Shown piece after piece: positions 54,205-64,000 of a stretch of 64,000 nt of DNA. The notes below the pieces were generated by a model that saw nothing but the letters and a program-made list of their open reading frames with translations, was not told the DNA's origin and did not search any database. The first letter of the stretch is position 1. Every line of letters starts with the position of its first letter. Location: assembly GCF_014863605.1 (NCBI RefSeq), contig NZ_CP062252.1:4783001-4847000 (forward strand), written 5' to 3'. Both the position numbers and the translations under genes were made by a program. Origin of the DNA: Pseudomonas allokribbensis (lineage in GTDB: Bacteria; Pseudomonadota; Gammaproteobacteria; Pseudomonadales; Pseudomonadaceae).

Positions 54205-54387
54205 TTACTCGTCAGCGCCCTTGTCGATCACTTTACGACCACGGTATACGCCTTCTGGCGATACGTGGTGACGCAGGTGAACTTCACCAGTGGTTTTTTC
54301 TACAGACAGGGTGCTAGCCTCGAGAGCGTCGTGCGAACGGCGCATGTCACGGGCAGAGCGGGATTTTTTGTTCTGCTGAACAGCCAT
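54205..54387 (-). CDS. rpmF: 50S ribosomal protein L32
   Basis: A 60-residue L32: [20 protein letters not shown] and [14 protein letters not shown]. It is the non-zinc form, as in E. coli. It lies between yceD and plsX. Confidence 0.97.
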
Positions 54388-54400
54388 AATTGATTAACTC

Positions 54401-54928
54401 CTAAACGTTTGGGTCACGCTTTAACTGCGCCAATACACTGAACGGGTTGGACCGCGTTACCTCGTCCTCGCTCGGTTCGGGCTCATCTGCTCCCGCCGGC
54501 TGCTGGCATTCTTCCGGATGATGAGCAGGCACAATGGGCAAGGCGAGCAGAAGCTCCTCCTCGATCAGTGACTGCAGATCCAATGGATCTTCGCCCAGTT
54601 CCAGCACGTCATAACCTTTCGGTAACGACTGGGTATTCGCACCCTCCTTCACTACAGCGTAACTGCATTCGCTGTGGATCGGCAGGGTGACCAGCTCAAG
54701 ACAACGCTGGCAAACCATTTTGACTTCGGTGTCGATAAAGCTGTGGATCACCACAGATTTACGTTCATCTCGTTCAAAAACGAATTTAGCCTGCACCGTA
54801 CCGACATCGTCGGAAAGCGGGTCGCAGAGTCTCTTCAAATCGGCCAGCAGCAGTTCACCTTGAAGGGTGGTGCCACGGTCAGCCAATTTGCGCGGGTCAA
54901 CGTGAGGTGGAATCGGGTCATTCAACAT
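54401..54928 (-). CDS. YceD/DUF177 family protein
   Basis: A 175-residue protein (MLNDPIPPHVDPRKLADRG) with a conserved cysteine pair VCQRCLELV and an acidic C terminus. The family is linked to 23S rRNA accumulation. It precedes rpmF by 13 bases. The ATG at 54928 is preferred to the longer frame. Confidence 0.9.
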   Translation of the reverse strand: MLNDPIPPHVDPRKLADRGTTLQGELLLADLKRLCDPLSDDVGTVQAKFVFERDERKSVVIHSFIDTEVKMVCQRCLELVTLPIHSECSYAVVKEGANTQSLPKGYDVLELGEDPLDLQSLIEEELLLALPIVPAHHPEECQQPAGADEPEPSEDEVTRSNPFSVLAQLKRDPNV

Positions 54929-55034
54929 AGGCGCAGCATTATAGGGATGCACCCGCCCATGTCAAAGGAAATTGCGCCCTGTCCGTCACTTACGCGGCTC
55001 CGCTAGAATCTGCCACCTGCCTCTGGAGATGCGA

Positions 55035-55613
55035 ATGCTGCCTTTATTACTCGCTTCAAGCTCGACCTATCGTCGGGAATTGCTCAGCCGCCTGCGCTTG
55101 CCGTTCGTCTGCAGCTCACCGAATATCGACGAAAGCCATCGCCCGGACGAGTCGGCAATCGAGCTGGTCAAACGCCTCGCCGAACAGAAAGCCCGGGCAC
55201 TGGCCGACAGCCACCCTGCTCATCTGATCATCGGCTCCGATCAGGCTGCCGTACTCGGCGAGCGAATCATCGGCAAGCCGCACACCTTTGAAAACGCCCG
55301 TGAACAACTGATGGCCGCCAGCGGCGCCAGCGTGACCTTCCTCACCGGCCTGGCCCTGCTCAACAGCCAGACAGGCCACTGCCAGGTCGACTGCGTGCCC
55401 TTCACCGTGCACATGCGTGTATTGGACCAAGCCCGCATCGAGCGCTACCTGCACGCCGAGCAGCCCTACGACTGTGCCGGCAGCTTCAAGGCCGAAGGAC
55501 TGGGCGTGAGCCTGTTCCAGTCCACCGAAGGCCCCGACGCCACCAGCCTGATCGGCCTGCCGCTGATTCGCCTGATCGACATGCTGCTGGCGGAAGGCGT
55601 ACACATTCCCTGA
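55035..55613 (+). CDS. Maf-like nucleoside triphosphate pyrophosphatase (YceF type)
   Basis: A 192-residue Maf protein: LLLASSSTYRRELLSRL, SPNIDESHRPDES, IIGSDQAAVLGERIIGKP and AGSFKAEGLG. YceF-type Maf proteins prefer 7-methyl-GTP. The ATG at 55035 lies six bases after GGAG; an ATG at 55029 sits on the ribosome site and is unlikely. Confidence 0.9.
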   Translation: MLPLLLASSSTYRRELLSRLRLPFVCSSPNIDESHRPDESAIELVKRLAEQKARALADSHPAHLIIGSDQAAVLGERIIGKPHTFENAREQLMAASGASVTFLTGLALLNSQTGHCQVDCVPFTVHMRVLDQARIERYLHAEQPYDCAGSFKAEGLGVSLFQSTEGPDATSLIGLPLIRLIDMLLAEGVHIP

Positions 55614-55618
55614 CCCAT

Positions 55619-55648
55619 AAAAAACCGGCCACAAAGGCCGGTTTTTTT
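55619..55648. terminator. Bidirectional terminator between the maf-like gene and sppA
   Basis: Stem AAAACCGGCC / GGCCGGTTTT with an ACAAA loop, A-run on the left and T-run on the right. Confidence 0.9.
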
Positions 55649-55661
55649 ATTCATCAAGCGA

Positions 55662-56651
55662 TCAACGCAACGATGGCCCGTGGAAACCCATCCACATTGC
55701 CAACTGCTCGGCCACACTGGCGCCCAGCTTTTTCGAGAAGCGATCGAACGGCGATTCCTGAACGGTGAAATCCACCAGCTCCTTTTCGCCAATCACGTCA
55801 CGCGCCACCGAACTGGCATTGCCCAGACCATCGATCAACCCCAGCGGCAACGCCTGCTCGCCAGACCAGACCAGCCCGGAGAACAGCTCCGGATGCTCCT
55901 TGTCCTTCAGGCGATCGCCACGCCCCTGCTTCACGCTATTGATGAACTGCTTGTGCGTGGTATCCAGCACACTTTGCCAGAACGCCGTCTCTTCCGGCTT
56001 CTGCGGCTGGAACGGGTCGAGGAACGACTTGTGCTCGCCAGAGGTGTAGGTGCGACGCTCGACGCCCAGTTTCTCCATGGTGCCAACAAAGCCGTAACCG
56101 GCCGCTGTCACACCGATAGAGCCCACCAGGCTCGCCTTGTCGGCGTAGATCTGATCTGCGGCGCTGGCGATGTAATAGGCCCCGGAGGCACCGAGATCGG
56201 AAATAACCGCATACAACTTGGTATCCGGATGCAGACCACGCAGGCGCTTGATCTCGTCATACACGTAACCCGACTGCACCGGACTGCCGCCAGGGCTGTT
56301 GATGCGCAGGATCACGCCCTTGACCTTCTTGTCCTCGAACGCCGCTCGCAGACTGCCGACGAGATTATCGGCACTGGCCGGCTCTTTATCGGCAATCATG
56401 CCGGTGACGTCGATCAGCGCGGTGTAGTTCGGGCCACGAGTGGCGCTTTTTTCCATGTCCATCAACGGCGTGAACAGGATCAGCGCAACAAATAGATAAA
56501 CAAACGTCAGCAGCTTGAAGAAGATCCCCCAACGCCTGGAACGACGCTGCTCTTGCACACCGGCCAGCAGAGTCTTTTCCAGCAGCTTCCAGCTTTTCGC
56601 ATCACCGTCGTCGGCAGTTGCCTTGGCCGGTGCTTTCCATTCGTCGGTCAT
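55662..56651 (-). CDS. sppA: Signal peptide peptidase-like S49 protease
   Basis: A 329-residue, single-domain S49 protease: membrane anchor about residues 40-60 (FFKLLTFVYLFVALILF), VILRINSPGGSPVQSGYVYDEI, and the catalytic Ser/Lys region around DLGASGAYYIASAADQIYAD and SLVGSIGV. It degrades signal peptides or membrane fragments. ATG at 56651 is chosen over GTG at 56660. Confidence 0.9.
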   Translation of the reverse strand: MTDEWKAPAKATADDGDAKSWKLLEKTLLAGVQEQRRSRRWGIFFKLLTFVYLFVALILFTPLMDMEKSATRGPNYTALIDVTGMIADKEPASADNLVGSLRAAFEDKKVKGVILRINSPGGSPVQSGYVYDEIKRLRGLHPDTKLYAVISDLGASGAYYIASAADQIYADKASLVGSIGVTAAGYGFVGTMEKLGVERRTYTSGEHKSFLDPFQPQKPEETAFWQSVLDTTHKQFINSVKQGRGDRLKDKEHPELFSGLVWSGEQALPLGLIDGLGNASSVARDVIGEKELVDFTVQESPFDRFSKKLGASVAEQLAMWMGFHGPSLR

Positions 56652-56675
56652 GCCATCCACCCCAGCAAAAACGTA

Positions 56676-57338
56676 TTAAGCCTGCTGCGCGAGCCAGGCA
56701 TGCAATTCACAAAATCGGTCAATCGACAGACGCGGCTCGAACTGCTGCAGCGATTCGATCGATTGCGCGCCATAACTGACCGCCACCGAATCCATCCCCG
56801 CATTGCGCGCCATCAACAGATCGAAGGACGAATCGCCGACCATCAGCGCCTGCTCCGCACGCACACCGCAATGCGCAAGGATCTGCTCCAGCATCAGCGG
56901 ATGCGGCTTGCTCGCCGTTTCATCGGCCGCGCGGGTGATATCGAAATAATCTTCCCAGCCATTGGCCTTGAGCACCCGATCCAGCCCGCGACGATTCTTG
57001 CCGGTCGCGACTGCCAGGTGATAGCCCTGCTCGCGAAAGGACGCCATCGACTCGACTACGCCCTCGAACAACGGCGAAGGCACGGCCTCCGCGGCGATGT
57101 AGTGATCCGCGTAATACTCGCGAAACAAGGTCATTTCGGCATCGCTGATGTCCGGATACAAGGTGCGGATCGCCTCGGGCAAGCCCAGACCGATGATGCC
57201 TTTGACGGCAAAATCATCACGCAACTCGAAACCTGAACGCCCGGACGCCGAGTGCATTGCCTCGACAATCCGATGAATGGAATCGGCCAGCGTGCCGTCC
57301 CAATCAAAAATCAGCAGCTTGTAATCAGATGGGCGCAC
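56676..57338 (-). CDS. HAD-superfamily phosphatase (phosphoglycolate phosphatase-like)
   Basis: A 220-residue HAD-IA hydrolase: [14 protein letters not shown] (catalytic Asp pair), [14 protein letters not shown], and [22 protein letters not shown]. It overlaps rluC by 14 bases. It is a conserved member of the rluC-sppA run; the substrate is uncertain. Confidence 0.9.
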   Translation of the reverse strand: MRPSDYKLLIFDWDGTLADSIHRIVEAMHSASGRSGFELRDDFAVKGIIGLGLPEAIRTLYPDISDAEMTLFREYYADHYIAAEAVPSPLFEGVVESMASFREQGYHLAVATGKNRRGLDRVLKANGWEDYFDITRAADETASKPHPLMLEQILAHCGVRAEQALMVGDSSFDLLMARNAGMDSVAVSYGAQSIESLQQFEPRLSIDRFCELHAWLAQQA

Positions 57339-58287
57339 TCAATCGCTCCACAGTCTTGGCCCACATTTCATCGACCGGTGCCTGCAACTTGAGTTCACCG
57401 CCATCGGGCAGCGGCACGGTCAGCATGTAGGCGTGCAGGAACAGGCGCTTGCCGCCCAGATCACGGATTTCCTTGCTGAAACTGTCATCGCCGTATTTGG
57501 TGTCACCGGCAATGCAGTGCCCGGCGTGCAATGTGTGGACGCGGATCTGGTGCGTACGACCGGTGATCGGCTTGGCTTCGATCAGAGTGGCAAAATCGCC
57601 AAAGCGACGCAGGACCTTGAACACGGTCACAGACTCCTTGCCCTCCTCCTCGTCGACCTCGACCATGCGCTCACCGGAGCGCAGATTGCTCTTGCCGAGC
57701 GCCGCACGAACTTGCTTGATCGAAGTCGCCCAGTTGCCGCGAACCAGCGCCATGTAGCGCTTGTCGACACCGTCACCGCGCAACGCGGCATGTAAATGAC
57801 GCAACATGCTGCGTTTCTTGGCGATCATCAGCAGGCCAGAGGTATCACGATCGAGACGGTGAACCAGCTCGAGCTCCTTGGCATCGGGGCGCAACTGACG
57901 AAAGGCTTCGATAACGCCGTAATTCAAGCCGCTGCCACCGTGAACCGCAATGCCGGCGGGCTTGTTGATCACGATCAGGGCTTTGTCTTCGTAGACAATC
58001 GAGGCTTCCAGGCGCTGCAACAGACCTTGTGCCAAAGGCACCGGTTCGTCACGCTCAGGCACGCGAACCGGCGGCACGCGCACGATATCACCGGCCTGCA
58101 GCTTGTATTCGGGCTTGATCCGACCTTTGTTAACACGCACTTCGCCTTTGCGCAAAATGCGGTAAATCAAGGTCTTGGGCACGCCTTTGAGCCGGGCGAG
58201 GAGGAAATTGTCGATTCGTTGGCCGGCATATTCCGGCGAGACCTCAAGCAATTGAACGCCTGGAGTCGAATGGGCAGTAGTCGTCAT
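57325..58287 (-). CDS. rluC: 23S rRNA pseudouridine synthase RluC
   Basis: A 320-residue synthase with an N-terminal S4 domain ([20 protein letters not shown]) and the catalytic Asp in [17 protein letters not shown] at 58287 ([16 protein letters not shown]) is used; the upstream extension overlaps the rne promoter region. It is divergent from rne, as in other gammaproteobacteria. Confidence 0.93.
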   Translation of the reverse strand: MTTTAHSTPGVQLLEVSPEYAGQRIDNFLLARLKGVPKTLIYRILRKGEVRVNKGRIKPEYKLQAGDIVRVPPVRVPERDEPVPLAQGLLQRLEASIVYEDKALIVINKPAGIAVHGGSGLNYGVIEAFRQLRPDAKELELVHRLDRDTSGLLMIAKKRSMLRHLHAALRGDGVDKRYMALVRGNWATSIKQVRAALGKSNLRSGERMVEVDEEEGKESVTVFKVLRRFGDFATLIEAKPITGRTHQIRVHTLHAGHCIAGDTKYGDDSFSKEIRDLGGKRLFLHAYMLTVPLPDGGELKLQAPVDEMWAKTVERLSAPI

Positions 58288-58315
58288 GGCGCGGATGATA
58301 ACAATTTTTATGGAA

Positions 58316-58344
58316 TTGAAGCACTTAATCATTGCTGCTATAGT
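58316..58344 (+). promoter_or_regulatory. rne promoter
   Basis: TTGAAG (58316-58321), 17 bases, TATAGT (58339-58344): a good sigma-70 promoter. Transcription would start near 58351, giving a leader of about 634 bases before the rne ATG. Confidence 0.75.
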
Positions 58345-58984
58345 CGCGAACGCCGCCAAAAGCGGCCTGGACAGCGGAACCACGGTCAAAAACCGGCCCT
58401 GACCAACGCAATTCACCAGGACGCGAGGCCGTCCTACGGGGCTTTCGCTACGTAACGGTGGAGTTTGCAGCTGTAACAAGCGCAGGTGACATGAGGCCTG
58501 AATCACGCCGCAAAGCAGAGTTTTGACTCGCCACGCGAGCCATATTCACGGCCAGTTCACAAAGTGCAGTCAGCCGCGGATGACCCCGAGCGAAAGCGCC
58601 GGAAACACCGCCTGAATTAGCCATGATGCGTGACCTCCCCTTTCGGAGCTCACGGTAAATGCCAACCCGCTGCGGATTCTGCGCGCGGCAGCACCCGAAT
58701 TATCAGGGATACGTGTAGGGTGGAGATGCACAACCGCTGGACTGTGTAGCAACAGGCTTTATCAAGACGCTTCATCTCGTCCACAGCCGCGGTTGATTCC
58801 TCCTCCTGACTGAGTGCTTAAGTAGCCACAGCAAGCAGGACGCGTACGTCGCGATAACGGCCCAATTGGCCGGACATCGCTGGACACGGGAATGGCCAAC
58901 CACTCCCGACGCACCTGACACCGACCGTGAGAAGTCGTGTGTGCCGAACGCCGTTTCCGGCAGCCCGGAAACCGACGGTACTAC
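58345..58984 (+). promoter_or_regulatory. Long rne 5' leader
   Basis: About 640 bases without a credible gene. A hairpin (GCCGC / GCGGC around AAAA, 58352-58366) stands at its start, and several other stems and GGA-rich segments follow. RNase E is known to regulate its own mRNA by cutting structured leaders; a Pseudomonas-specific leader motif (rne-II) has been described. A minus-strand frame in the leader is not credible. Confidence 0.7.
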
Positions 58985-61900
58985 ATGAAAAGAATGCTGA
59001 TTAACGCAACTCAACCCGAAGAGTTGCGTGTTGCACTGGTAGATGGCCAGCGCCTCTACGACCTGGACATCGAATCCGGTGCACGCGAGCAGAAAAAGGC
59101 CAACATCTATAAAGGCCGTATCACTCGCATCGAACCAAGCCTTGAGGCTGCCTTTGTCGATTTCGGCTCCGAGCGCCACGGCTTTCTGCCCCTCAAAGAA
59201 ATCTCCCGCGAATACTTCAAGAAAGCCCCCGAAGGCCGCGTCAACATCAAAGACGTCCTGAGCGAAGGCCAGGAAGTCATCGTTCAGGTCGAAAAAGAAG
59301 AACGTGGCAACAAGGGCGCAGCCCTGACCACCTTCATCAGCCTGGCCGGTCGTTACCTCGTTCTGATGCCGAACAACCCGCGTGCCGGCGGCATCTCCCG
59401 TCGCATCGAAGGCGAAGAGCGCAACGAACTGCGTGAAGCGCTGAACGGCCTGGTTGCTCCAGCCGACATGGGTCTGATCGTGCGCACTGCCGGCCTTGGC
59501 CGCAGCAGCGAAGAAATGCAGTGGGACCTCGATTACCTGCTGCAACTCTGGACCGCTATCAAGGAAGCGTCGCTGGATCGTTCCGCGCCGTTCCTGATCT
59601 ACCAGGAAAGCAACGTCATCATCCGCGCCATCCGCGATTACCTGCGCCAGGACATCGGCGAAGTGCTGATCGACAGCGTTGAAGCCCAGGACGAAGCCCT
59701 GACCTTCATCCGCCAGGTGATGCCGCAGTACGCCAGCAAGATCAAGCTGTACGAAGACAGCGTTCCGCTGTTCAACCGTTTCCAGATCGAAAGCCAGATC
59801 GAAACCGCTTTCCAGCGCGTCGTCGAACTGCCTTCCGGCGGCTCCATCGTCATCGATCCGACCGAAGCCCTGGTGTCCATCGACATCAACTCGGCGCGCG
59901 CCACCAAAGGCAGCGACATCGAAGAAACCGCCCTGCAGACCAACCTTGAAGCGGCTGAAGAAATCGCCCGTCAATTGCGCCTGCGTGACATCGGCGGCCT
60001 GATCGTCATCGACTTCATCGACATGACCCCTGCCAAGAACCAGCGCGCCGTGGAAGAGAAAGTCCGCGAATGCCTGGAAGCCGACCGCGCCCGTGTGCAG
60101 ATCGGCCGCATCTCGCGCTTCGGCCTGCTGGAAATGTCCCGTCAGCGCCTGCGTCCTTCGCTCGGCGAAAGCAGCGGCATCGTCTGCCCGCGCTGCAGCG
60201 GCACCGGCATCATCCGTGACGTCGAATCGCTGTCCCTGGCGATCCTGCGCCTGATCGAAGAAGAAGCCCTGAAAGACCGCACCGCCGAAGTTCGCGCTCA
60301 AGTGCCGATCCCGGTGGCCGCGTTCCTGCTCAACGAAAAACGCAACTCGATCACCAAGATCGAACTGCGCACCCGCGCTCGCATCGTCATCCTGCCGAAC
60401 GATCACCTCGAAACCCCGCATTTCGAAGTTCAGCGTCTACGTGACGACAGCCCGGAAGCCGCGACCAACCAGTCCAGCTACGAAATCGCTGCCGCTGCCG
60501 CCGACGTCGAAGACGTTCAGCCAGCCGCCGCGACCCGCACCCTGGTTCGCCAGGAAGCTGCGGTCAAGACCGCTCCGGCCCGCGCCAACGCTCCGGTTCC
60601 GACCGAAGTCGCCGCTCCGGCTCCAGCCCCTGCTCCGGTTGCCGCACCAGAGCCAAGCCTGTTCAAAGGCCTGGTGAAATCGCTGGTCAGCCTGTTCGCT
60701 ACCAAAGAAGAGCCAGTTGCTCCGGTCGTGGTTGAAAAACCTGCCGCCGAGCGTCCGGCCCGCAATGAAGAACGTCGCAACGGTCGTCAGCAGAGCCGCA
60801 ACCGTAACGGTCGCCGCGATGAAGAACGCAAGCCGCGCGAAGAACGTGCCCCACGTGAAGAGCGCGCACCGCGCGAGCCGCGTGAGGAGCGTCAGCCTCG
60901 TGAAGCCCGCGAAGTCCGCGAGCCACGCGAGTCCCGTGACGAAGCACCGGTAGCCCGCGAAGAACGCGCACCACGCGCCCCTCGTGAAGAACGTGCACCA
61001 CGTGCTCCGCGCGAAGATCGCAAGCCGCGTGGCGAGCGCGAAGAGCGCGTACGTGAACTGCGTGAACCTCTGGATGCCGCACCAGCCGCAGCTGCTGCCG
61101 CTGTTGCTGTAGCCGCCACTGAAGAGCGTCCAGCTCGTCAGCCGCGTGAAGAGCGTGCACCACGTCCACCGCGTGAAGAGCGTCAACCGCGTGCCGAACA
61201 AGCCGCTGCTGCCGTAGCTGAAGAAGAAATCACCACCAACGAAGAGCAACTGCCGGAAGACGGTTCGGAGAACGCCGAAGGCGATCGTCCACGTCGCCGC
61301 TCCCGTGGTCAGCGTCGTCGCAGCAACCGTCGCGAGCGTCAGCGTGATGCCAACGGTAACGTGATCGAAGGTTCGGAAGAATCCGAAACCGGCGAAAACG
61401 CCGAAGCACCAAGCACTGCCGACCTGGCTGCCGGCCTGGCTGTGACTGCCGCTGTTGCCAGCACCGTGATCAGCGCTCCGGCCGAAGCTCAGGCCCACGA
61501 GCAAGCTGAACGCGCCACCGCTGCAACGCTGGAAACCGCTCCAGTAGAAGCGCCGGTTGTTGAAGCAACCACGCCAGTAGAAGTGGCTGCTGCTCCAGAA
61601 GTCGAAGTGGCTCCGGTTCGCGAAACTCAGCCTCAGGTTGAAGTCGCTGCCGAACCTGCCGTGGCCTTCGAAGCACCGGTCGTTGTTGAAGCATCGGTTG
61701 TCGAAACCGTCGCTGAAACCGTGACCGAAACCGTGCGTGAAGTTCGCGAAGAACAGACCGCTTTCAACTGGGTGGCCGAGCCGGCTGTCGCTGAAACTCC
61801 AGCGCCAGTGGTTGAAGCGCCTGTTGTTGAAGAAGCCAAGGCTGCCGAGCCAGTGGTTGTTGCTGAACCGGCACCGGTCGTTGAAGCTCCGGTCGTAGAA

Positions 61901-62227
61901 GCGCCAGTTGTAGCCGAAGCACCAGCCCCTGTGGTTGAAGCGGCTCCGGTCAGCGCCCTGACGCCAAGTGGCCGCGCGCCGAACGACCCACGTGAAGTGC
62001 GTCGCCGCAAGCGCGAAGAAGAGCGTCTGCAGAAGGAAGCCGAACTGGCTGCCGCTGCCGCCGCTGCTACTCCAGCTGCCGAAGTGGTCGAGGCAGCCCC
62101 TGCCCCGGTCGCTGAAGAAGTTGCCGTTGAAGCCGTGATTGCCGAAGCACCACGTTCCGTTCAGGACGCGGTCGAGCATCACGAACAGGCCCAGGAAAAA
62201 GAACACGAGCCTAAACCTCTCGTCTGA
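58985..62227 (+). CDS. rne: Ribonuclease E
   Basis: A 1080-residue RNase E. The N-terminal catalytic half has an S1 domain (about 35-120), the catalytic aspartates in [15 protein letters not shown] and [14 protein letters not shown], and the zinc link in CPRCSGTG. The C-terminal half (from about 530) is disordered scaffold: an Arg/Glu-rich tract of repeated [12 protein letters not shown] units (about 590-720), then Ala/Pro/Val/Glu-rich repeats (about 810-1010), then a basic [13 protein letters not shown] segment. ATG at 58985 ([17 protein letters not shown]) is the family start. It processes mRNA and rRNA and scaffolds the degradosome. Confidence 0.97.
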   Translation: MKRMLINATQPEELRVALVDGQRLYDLDIESGAREQKKANIYKGRITRIEPSLEAAFVDFGSERHGFLPLKEISREYFKKAPEGRVNIKDVLSEGQEVIVQVEKEERGNKGAALTTFISLAGRYLVLMPNNPRAGGISRRIEGEERNELREALNGLVAPADMGLIVRTAGLGRSSEEMQWDLDYLLQLWTAIKEASLDRSAPFLIYQESNVIIRAIRDYLRQDIGEVLIDSVEAQDEALTFIRQVMPQYASKIKLYEDSVPLFNRFQIESQIETAFQRVVELPSGGSIVIDPTEALVSIDINSARATKGSDIEETALQTNLEAAEEIARQLRLRDIGGLIVIDFIDMTPAKNQRAVEEKVRECLEADRARVQIGRISRFGLLEMSRQRLRPSLGESSGIVCPRCSGTGIIRDVESLSLAILRLIEEEALKDRTAEVRAQVPIPVAAFLLNEKRNSITKIELRTRARIVILPNDHLETPHFEVQRLRDDSPEAATNQSSYEIAAAAADVEDVQPAAATRTLVRQEAAVKTAPARANAPVPTEVAAPAPAPAPVAAPEPSLFKGLVKSLVSLFATKEEPVAPVVVEKPAAERPARNEERRNGRQQSRNRNGRRDEERKPREERAPREERAPREPREERQPREAREVREPRESRDEAPVAREERAPRAPREERAPRAPREDRKPRGEREERVRELREPLDAAPAAAAAAVAVAATEERPARQPREERAPRPPREERQPRAEQAAAAVAEEEITTNEEQLPEDGSENAEGDRPRRRSRGQRRRSNRRERQRDANGNVIEGSEESETGENAEAPSTADLAAGLAVTAAVASTVISAPAEAQAHEQAERATAATLETAPVEAPVVEATTPVEVAAAPEVEVAPVRETQPQVEVAAEPAVAFEAPVVVEASVVETVAETVTETVREVREEQTAFNWVAEPAVAETPAPVVEAPVVEEAKAAEPVVVAEPAPVVEAPVVEAPVVAEAPAPVVEAAPVSALTPSGRAPNDPREVRRRKREEERLQKEAELAAAAAAATPAAEVVEAAPAPVAEEVAVEAVIAEAPRSVQDAVEHHEQAQEKEHEPKPLV

Positions 62228-62242
62228 TTCCGACCGCCAATG

Positions 62243-62279
62243 AAAAGCCCCGCCTGGTCATCCAGGCGGGGCTTTTTTA
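62243..62279 (+). terminator. Intrinsic terminator of rne
   Basis: A perfect 15-bp stem (AAAAGCCCCGCCTGG and its complement) with a TCAT loop and T-run. It may also act on the opposite strand for the gene at 62296. Confidence 0.92.
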
Positions 62280-62295
62280 TGCCTTGCGGTTTAGA

Positions 62296-62892
62296 TCAGG
62301 CCGGCGGAAAAACCAACGCCTGGGGCACATCGATATCCCACAGGACGCCAGGATCATCCACGACTACCTCAACCACCCGCCCTTGCTTGAACAAAGGCCT
62401 GGCCCCACGATCACCGGACAACGCCATCAACCCGGACCCAAATGTTCGACCAAATCCAACCGGATGCCCGTATTCACCGTTGAGCAGCGGCACACTGACC
62501 GCATCGTCGGCAATCGCCGCCACCACCCGTTCAATGCTCGACGGCAGGATGAACGGCATATCGCCCAGCACAATCAGCCAGCCATCCAGATCCGGGCAAG
62601 CCGCGACACCCGCCGCAATGCTGTCACCCATCCCCGTGGACTCGATCGAGACAACATCACACCCATAAGCCTGCGCCATGCGCATCGCCTGCGGCCGTGC
62701 CTCGGTCGTCACCAGCACTCGCTTGTCGAGACTCGTCGGCAGGTTCACCAGCGTCTGCTCGATCACCGAACGCACAGCCCCGTCGCGCCCCGTGCAATCG
62801 GCCAGAAGCTTGTCTTTGTCGGCACCCGCCACCTCGCGGAAACGGCTGCCCTCGCCTGCCGCCAGCACAATCACTCCGATGGATCGACTCAT
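62296..62892 (-). CDS. MobA-like nucleotidyltransferase (MocA type)
   Basis: A 198-residue NTP-transferase: VIVLAAGEGSRFREVAGADKDKLL at the start and LIVLGDMPFILPSSIE in the metal loop. Such proteins join CTP to molybdopterin for xanthine-dehydrogenase-type enzymes. It overlaps the XdhC gene by four bases, supporting this role. Confidence 0.88.
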   Translation of the reverse strand: MSRSIGVIVLAAGEGSRFREVAGADKDKLLADCTGRDGAVRSVIEQTLVNLPTSLDKRVLVTTEARPQAMRMAQAYGCDVVSIESTGMGDSIAAGVAACPDLDGWLIVLGDMPFILPSSIERVVAAIADDAVSVPLLNGEYGHPVGFGRTFGSGLMALSGDRGARPLFKQGRVVEVVVDDPGVLWDIDVPQALVFPPA

Positions 62893-63866
62893 GCGTGCTC
62901 TGCCCTCTTCTGCGTCAACTCGACACCATTCTTGATCGCGACGATTTCCGCCAGCAACGACAACGCGATTTCCGCCGGGGAATGACTGCCGATCGGCAGA
63001 CCGATCGGCCCGTGCAATCTTGCAATGGACGCTGGCGACAAGCCTAGCTCAGCCAGATATTCCCGGCGCTTGAGGCTGTTGACGCGCGAGCCCAGGGCAC
63101 CAACGTAAAACGCCTTGGAATCCAGCGCCGTCAGCAGCGCCATGTCGTCCAGGCGCGGATCGTGGGTCAGGGCAACGATGGCAGTGCGTTCGTCGGTCTG
63201 AATGTTCAGCACCGCCTCATCCGGCATGCCCGGGACAAAGCGGCCATGCTGCTCTTCCCAGTCATAAACGAATTCGGTGCGGGGATCACAGATCAGCACT
63301 TCGAAATCCAGCAGCCGCGCCATTTCTGCCACATAACGCGACAACTGTCCGGCACCGATCAGCAGCAGGCGCCAACGCGGGCCGTAGATGGCGCGTAAAG
63401 TTTTACCGTCGAAAACCAATGCATCCGCTTTGCTCGCCGGCGAAAGAATCACTTCACCGCTTTCAAGATTCAGCTCGCGGGCAACGATTTCGTGAGCCTC
63501 ACAACGAGCCAACAACTCGGCGACCCATGCAGGATCGCCGACTCGCTCTTCGGTCAGGCGCAAGGTGCCGCCACAAGGCAGGCCGAACCGCGCCGCCTCC
63601 TCCCGCGTCACGCCATAGGTGATCAACTGCACCGGCGGCCCGTCGGCGGGAATCCGCCCGTCATGCAACCGGGCAATCAGATCGTCCTCGACACAACCGC
63701 CAGACACAGAACCGATGACCACGCCATCCTCGCGCAACGCCAGCATCGCGCCGGGCGCCCGGGGCGCGGTACCCCAGGTCTGCACCACCGAAAACAACAC
63801 CACCCGCTGCCCGGCGCGGCGCCATTCCAGGACGCTGCGCAGGACATTGAGATCGGCGCTGTCCAT
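62889..63866 (-). CDS. XdhC/CoxI family molybdenum-hydroxylase maturation factor
   Basis: A 325-residue XdhC-type protein with an N-terminal XdhC_CoxI segment (GTAPRAPGAMLALREDGVVIGS and SGGCVEDDL) and a C-terminal Rossmann segment (LLLIGAGQLSRYVAEMARLLDFEV). It helps insert the sulfurated cofactor. The ATG at 63866 overlaps the upstream stop (TGATG). Confidence 0.9.
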   Translation of the reverse strand: MDSADLNVLRSVLEWRRAGQRVVLFSVVQTWGTAPRAPGAMLALREDGVVIGSVSGGCVEDDLIARLHDGRIPADGPPVQLITYGVTREEAARFGLPCGGTLRLTEERVGDPAWVAELLARCEAHEIVARELNLESGEVILSPASKADALVFDGKTLRAIYGPRWRLLLIGAGQLSRYVAEMARLLDFEVLICDPRTEFVYDWEEQHGRFVPGMPDEAVLNIQTDERTAIVALTHDPRLDDMALLTALDSKAFYVGALGSRVNSLKRREYLAELGLSPASIARLHGPIGLPIGSHSPAEIALSLLAEIVAIKNGVELTQKRAEHA

Positions 63867-64000
63867 CACGCTTGCGCCTTTTGCCAGCCCTGCAACTGGT
63901 AACGCACCGGCAGGCTGCGGATGCGCTGGCCGGTCGCGGCGAAGATCGCATTGCACAACGCCGGCGCAATCGGCGGCACGCCCGGCTCACCGACACCGCC
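63866..64000 (-). CDS. Molybdopterin-binding subunit of a xanthine-dehydrogenase/isoquinoline-oxidoreductase-type enzyme, C-terminal end only
   Basis: The last 44 codons of a gene that continues beyond the right edge. The residues [20 protein letters not shown] contain the conserved active-site Glu of molybdenum hydroxylases (VGEPG), and they match the C terminus of IorB-like large subunits. It ends [10 protein letters not shown] and overlaps the XdhC start by one base (TGATG), so the maturation genes are in its operon. Confidence 0.85.
   Translation of the reverse strand, partial: GGVGEPGVPPIAPALCNAIFAATGQRIRSLPVRYQLQGWQKAQA

Noticed and set aside
58772..62206. Two very long minus-strand frames (549 and 589 codons) opposite rne
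   Set aside because: They mirror the codon bias and repeats of rne, have no ribosome sites, and their products are low-complexity. The rne frame on the plus strand is conserved.

Overview
The window is a high-GC chromosomal segment from a Pseudomonas of the P. fluorescens group. The evidence is gene order and protein sequence. The run etfA-etfB-ETF-QO ... moaA-like, TetR, tatD-pilZ-holB-tmk-mltG-pabC-fabF-acpP-fabG-fabD-plsX-rpmF-yceD-maf-sppA-gph-rluC-rne follows the order known from the P. aeruginosa chromosome, with accessory blocks inserted. No tRNA, rRNA, CRISPR array or intact insertion sequence was seen.

Layout: (1) 1-2878, the end of the N-acetylglutaminylglutamine amide (NAGGN) osmoprotectant locus. 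(2) 2938-12861, single genes and small operons: YheU, a CsrA/Rsm paralogue, YnfA, an SDR, DUF3309, an LTA-synthase-like sulfatase, a START protein, a MocR regulator and two tandem lipoproteins ending in OmpA. (3) 12942-16811, etfBA diverging from ETF-quinone oxidoreductase, with a PsrA-type operator in front of the latter. (4) 16878-19012, an AraC regulator diverging from a zinc alcohol dehydrogenase. (5) 19009-24105, a galactonate operon (dgoK-dgoA-dgoD-MFS-iclR). (6) 24213-27425, an AT-richer island that looks like an orphan type VI secretion (T6SS) cargo: PAAR protein, lipase-type effector, immunity-like lipoproteins and a pseudogene fragment. (7) 27584-30548, GNAT, HD, MFS and a small exported protein. 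(8) 30542-34709, GntR + ADP-ribosylglycohydrolase + NCS1 permease + PfkB kinase, the same gene set as the Salmonella aminoimidazole-riboside kinase operon. (9) 34828-41260, AraFGH-type sugar ABC transporter, sugar 1-dehydrogenase (SDR), SMP-30 lactonase and a DgoR-like GntR regulator. (10) 41363-62227, the conserved core: DUF1285, DUF4823, MoaA, TetR, the sRNA RgsA, tatD to rluC, and rne with a very long leader. (11) 62296-64000, a molybdenum-hydroxylase maturation set.

How the genes work together: blocks 5 and 9 can be assembled into one oxidative (De Ley-Doudoroff type) galactose route: uptake by AraFGH, oxidation to the lactone by the SDR, lactone hydrolysis by SMP-30, then DgoD, DgoK and DgoA to pyruvate and glyceraldehyde-3-phosphate. 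The sequence supports the link directly. dgoK and the SDR gene, 15 kb apart, carry nearly the same promoter: the same -35/-10 with 18-base spacing, the same ATCCCA-N5-TGGGAT palindrome and the same 16-base ribosome-binding block. The SDR copy drives a 50-codon leader ORF that contains a terminator hairpin, so the gene may be controlled by attenuation. A second shared 14-base motif links the GntR gene to the araF promoter region. These two regulatory modules, the T6SS island and the riboside operon are the most interesting parts of the window.
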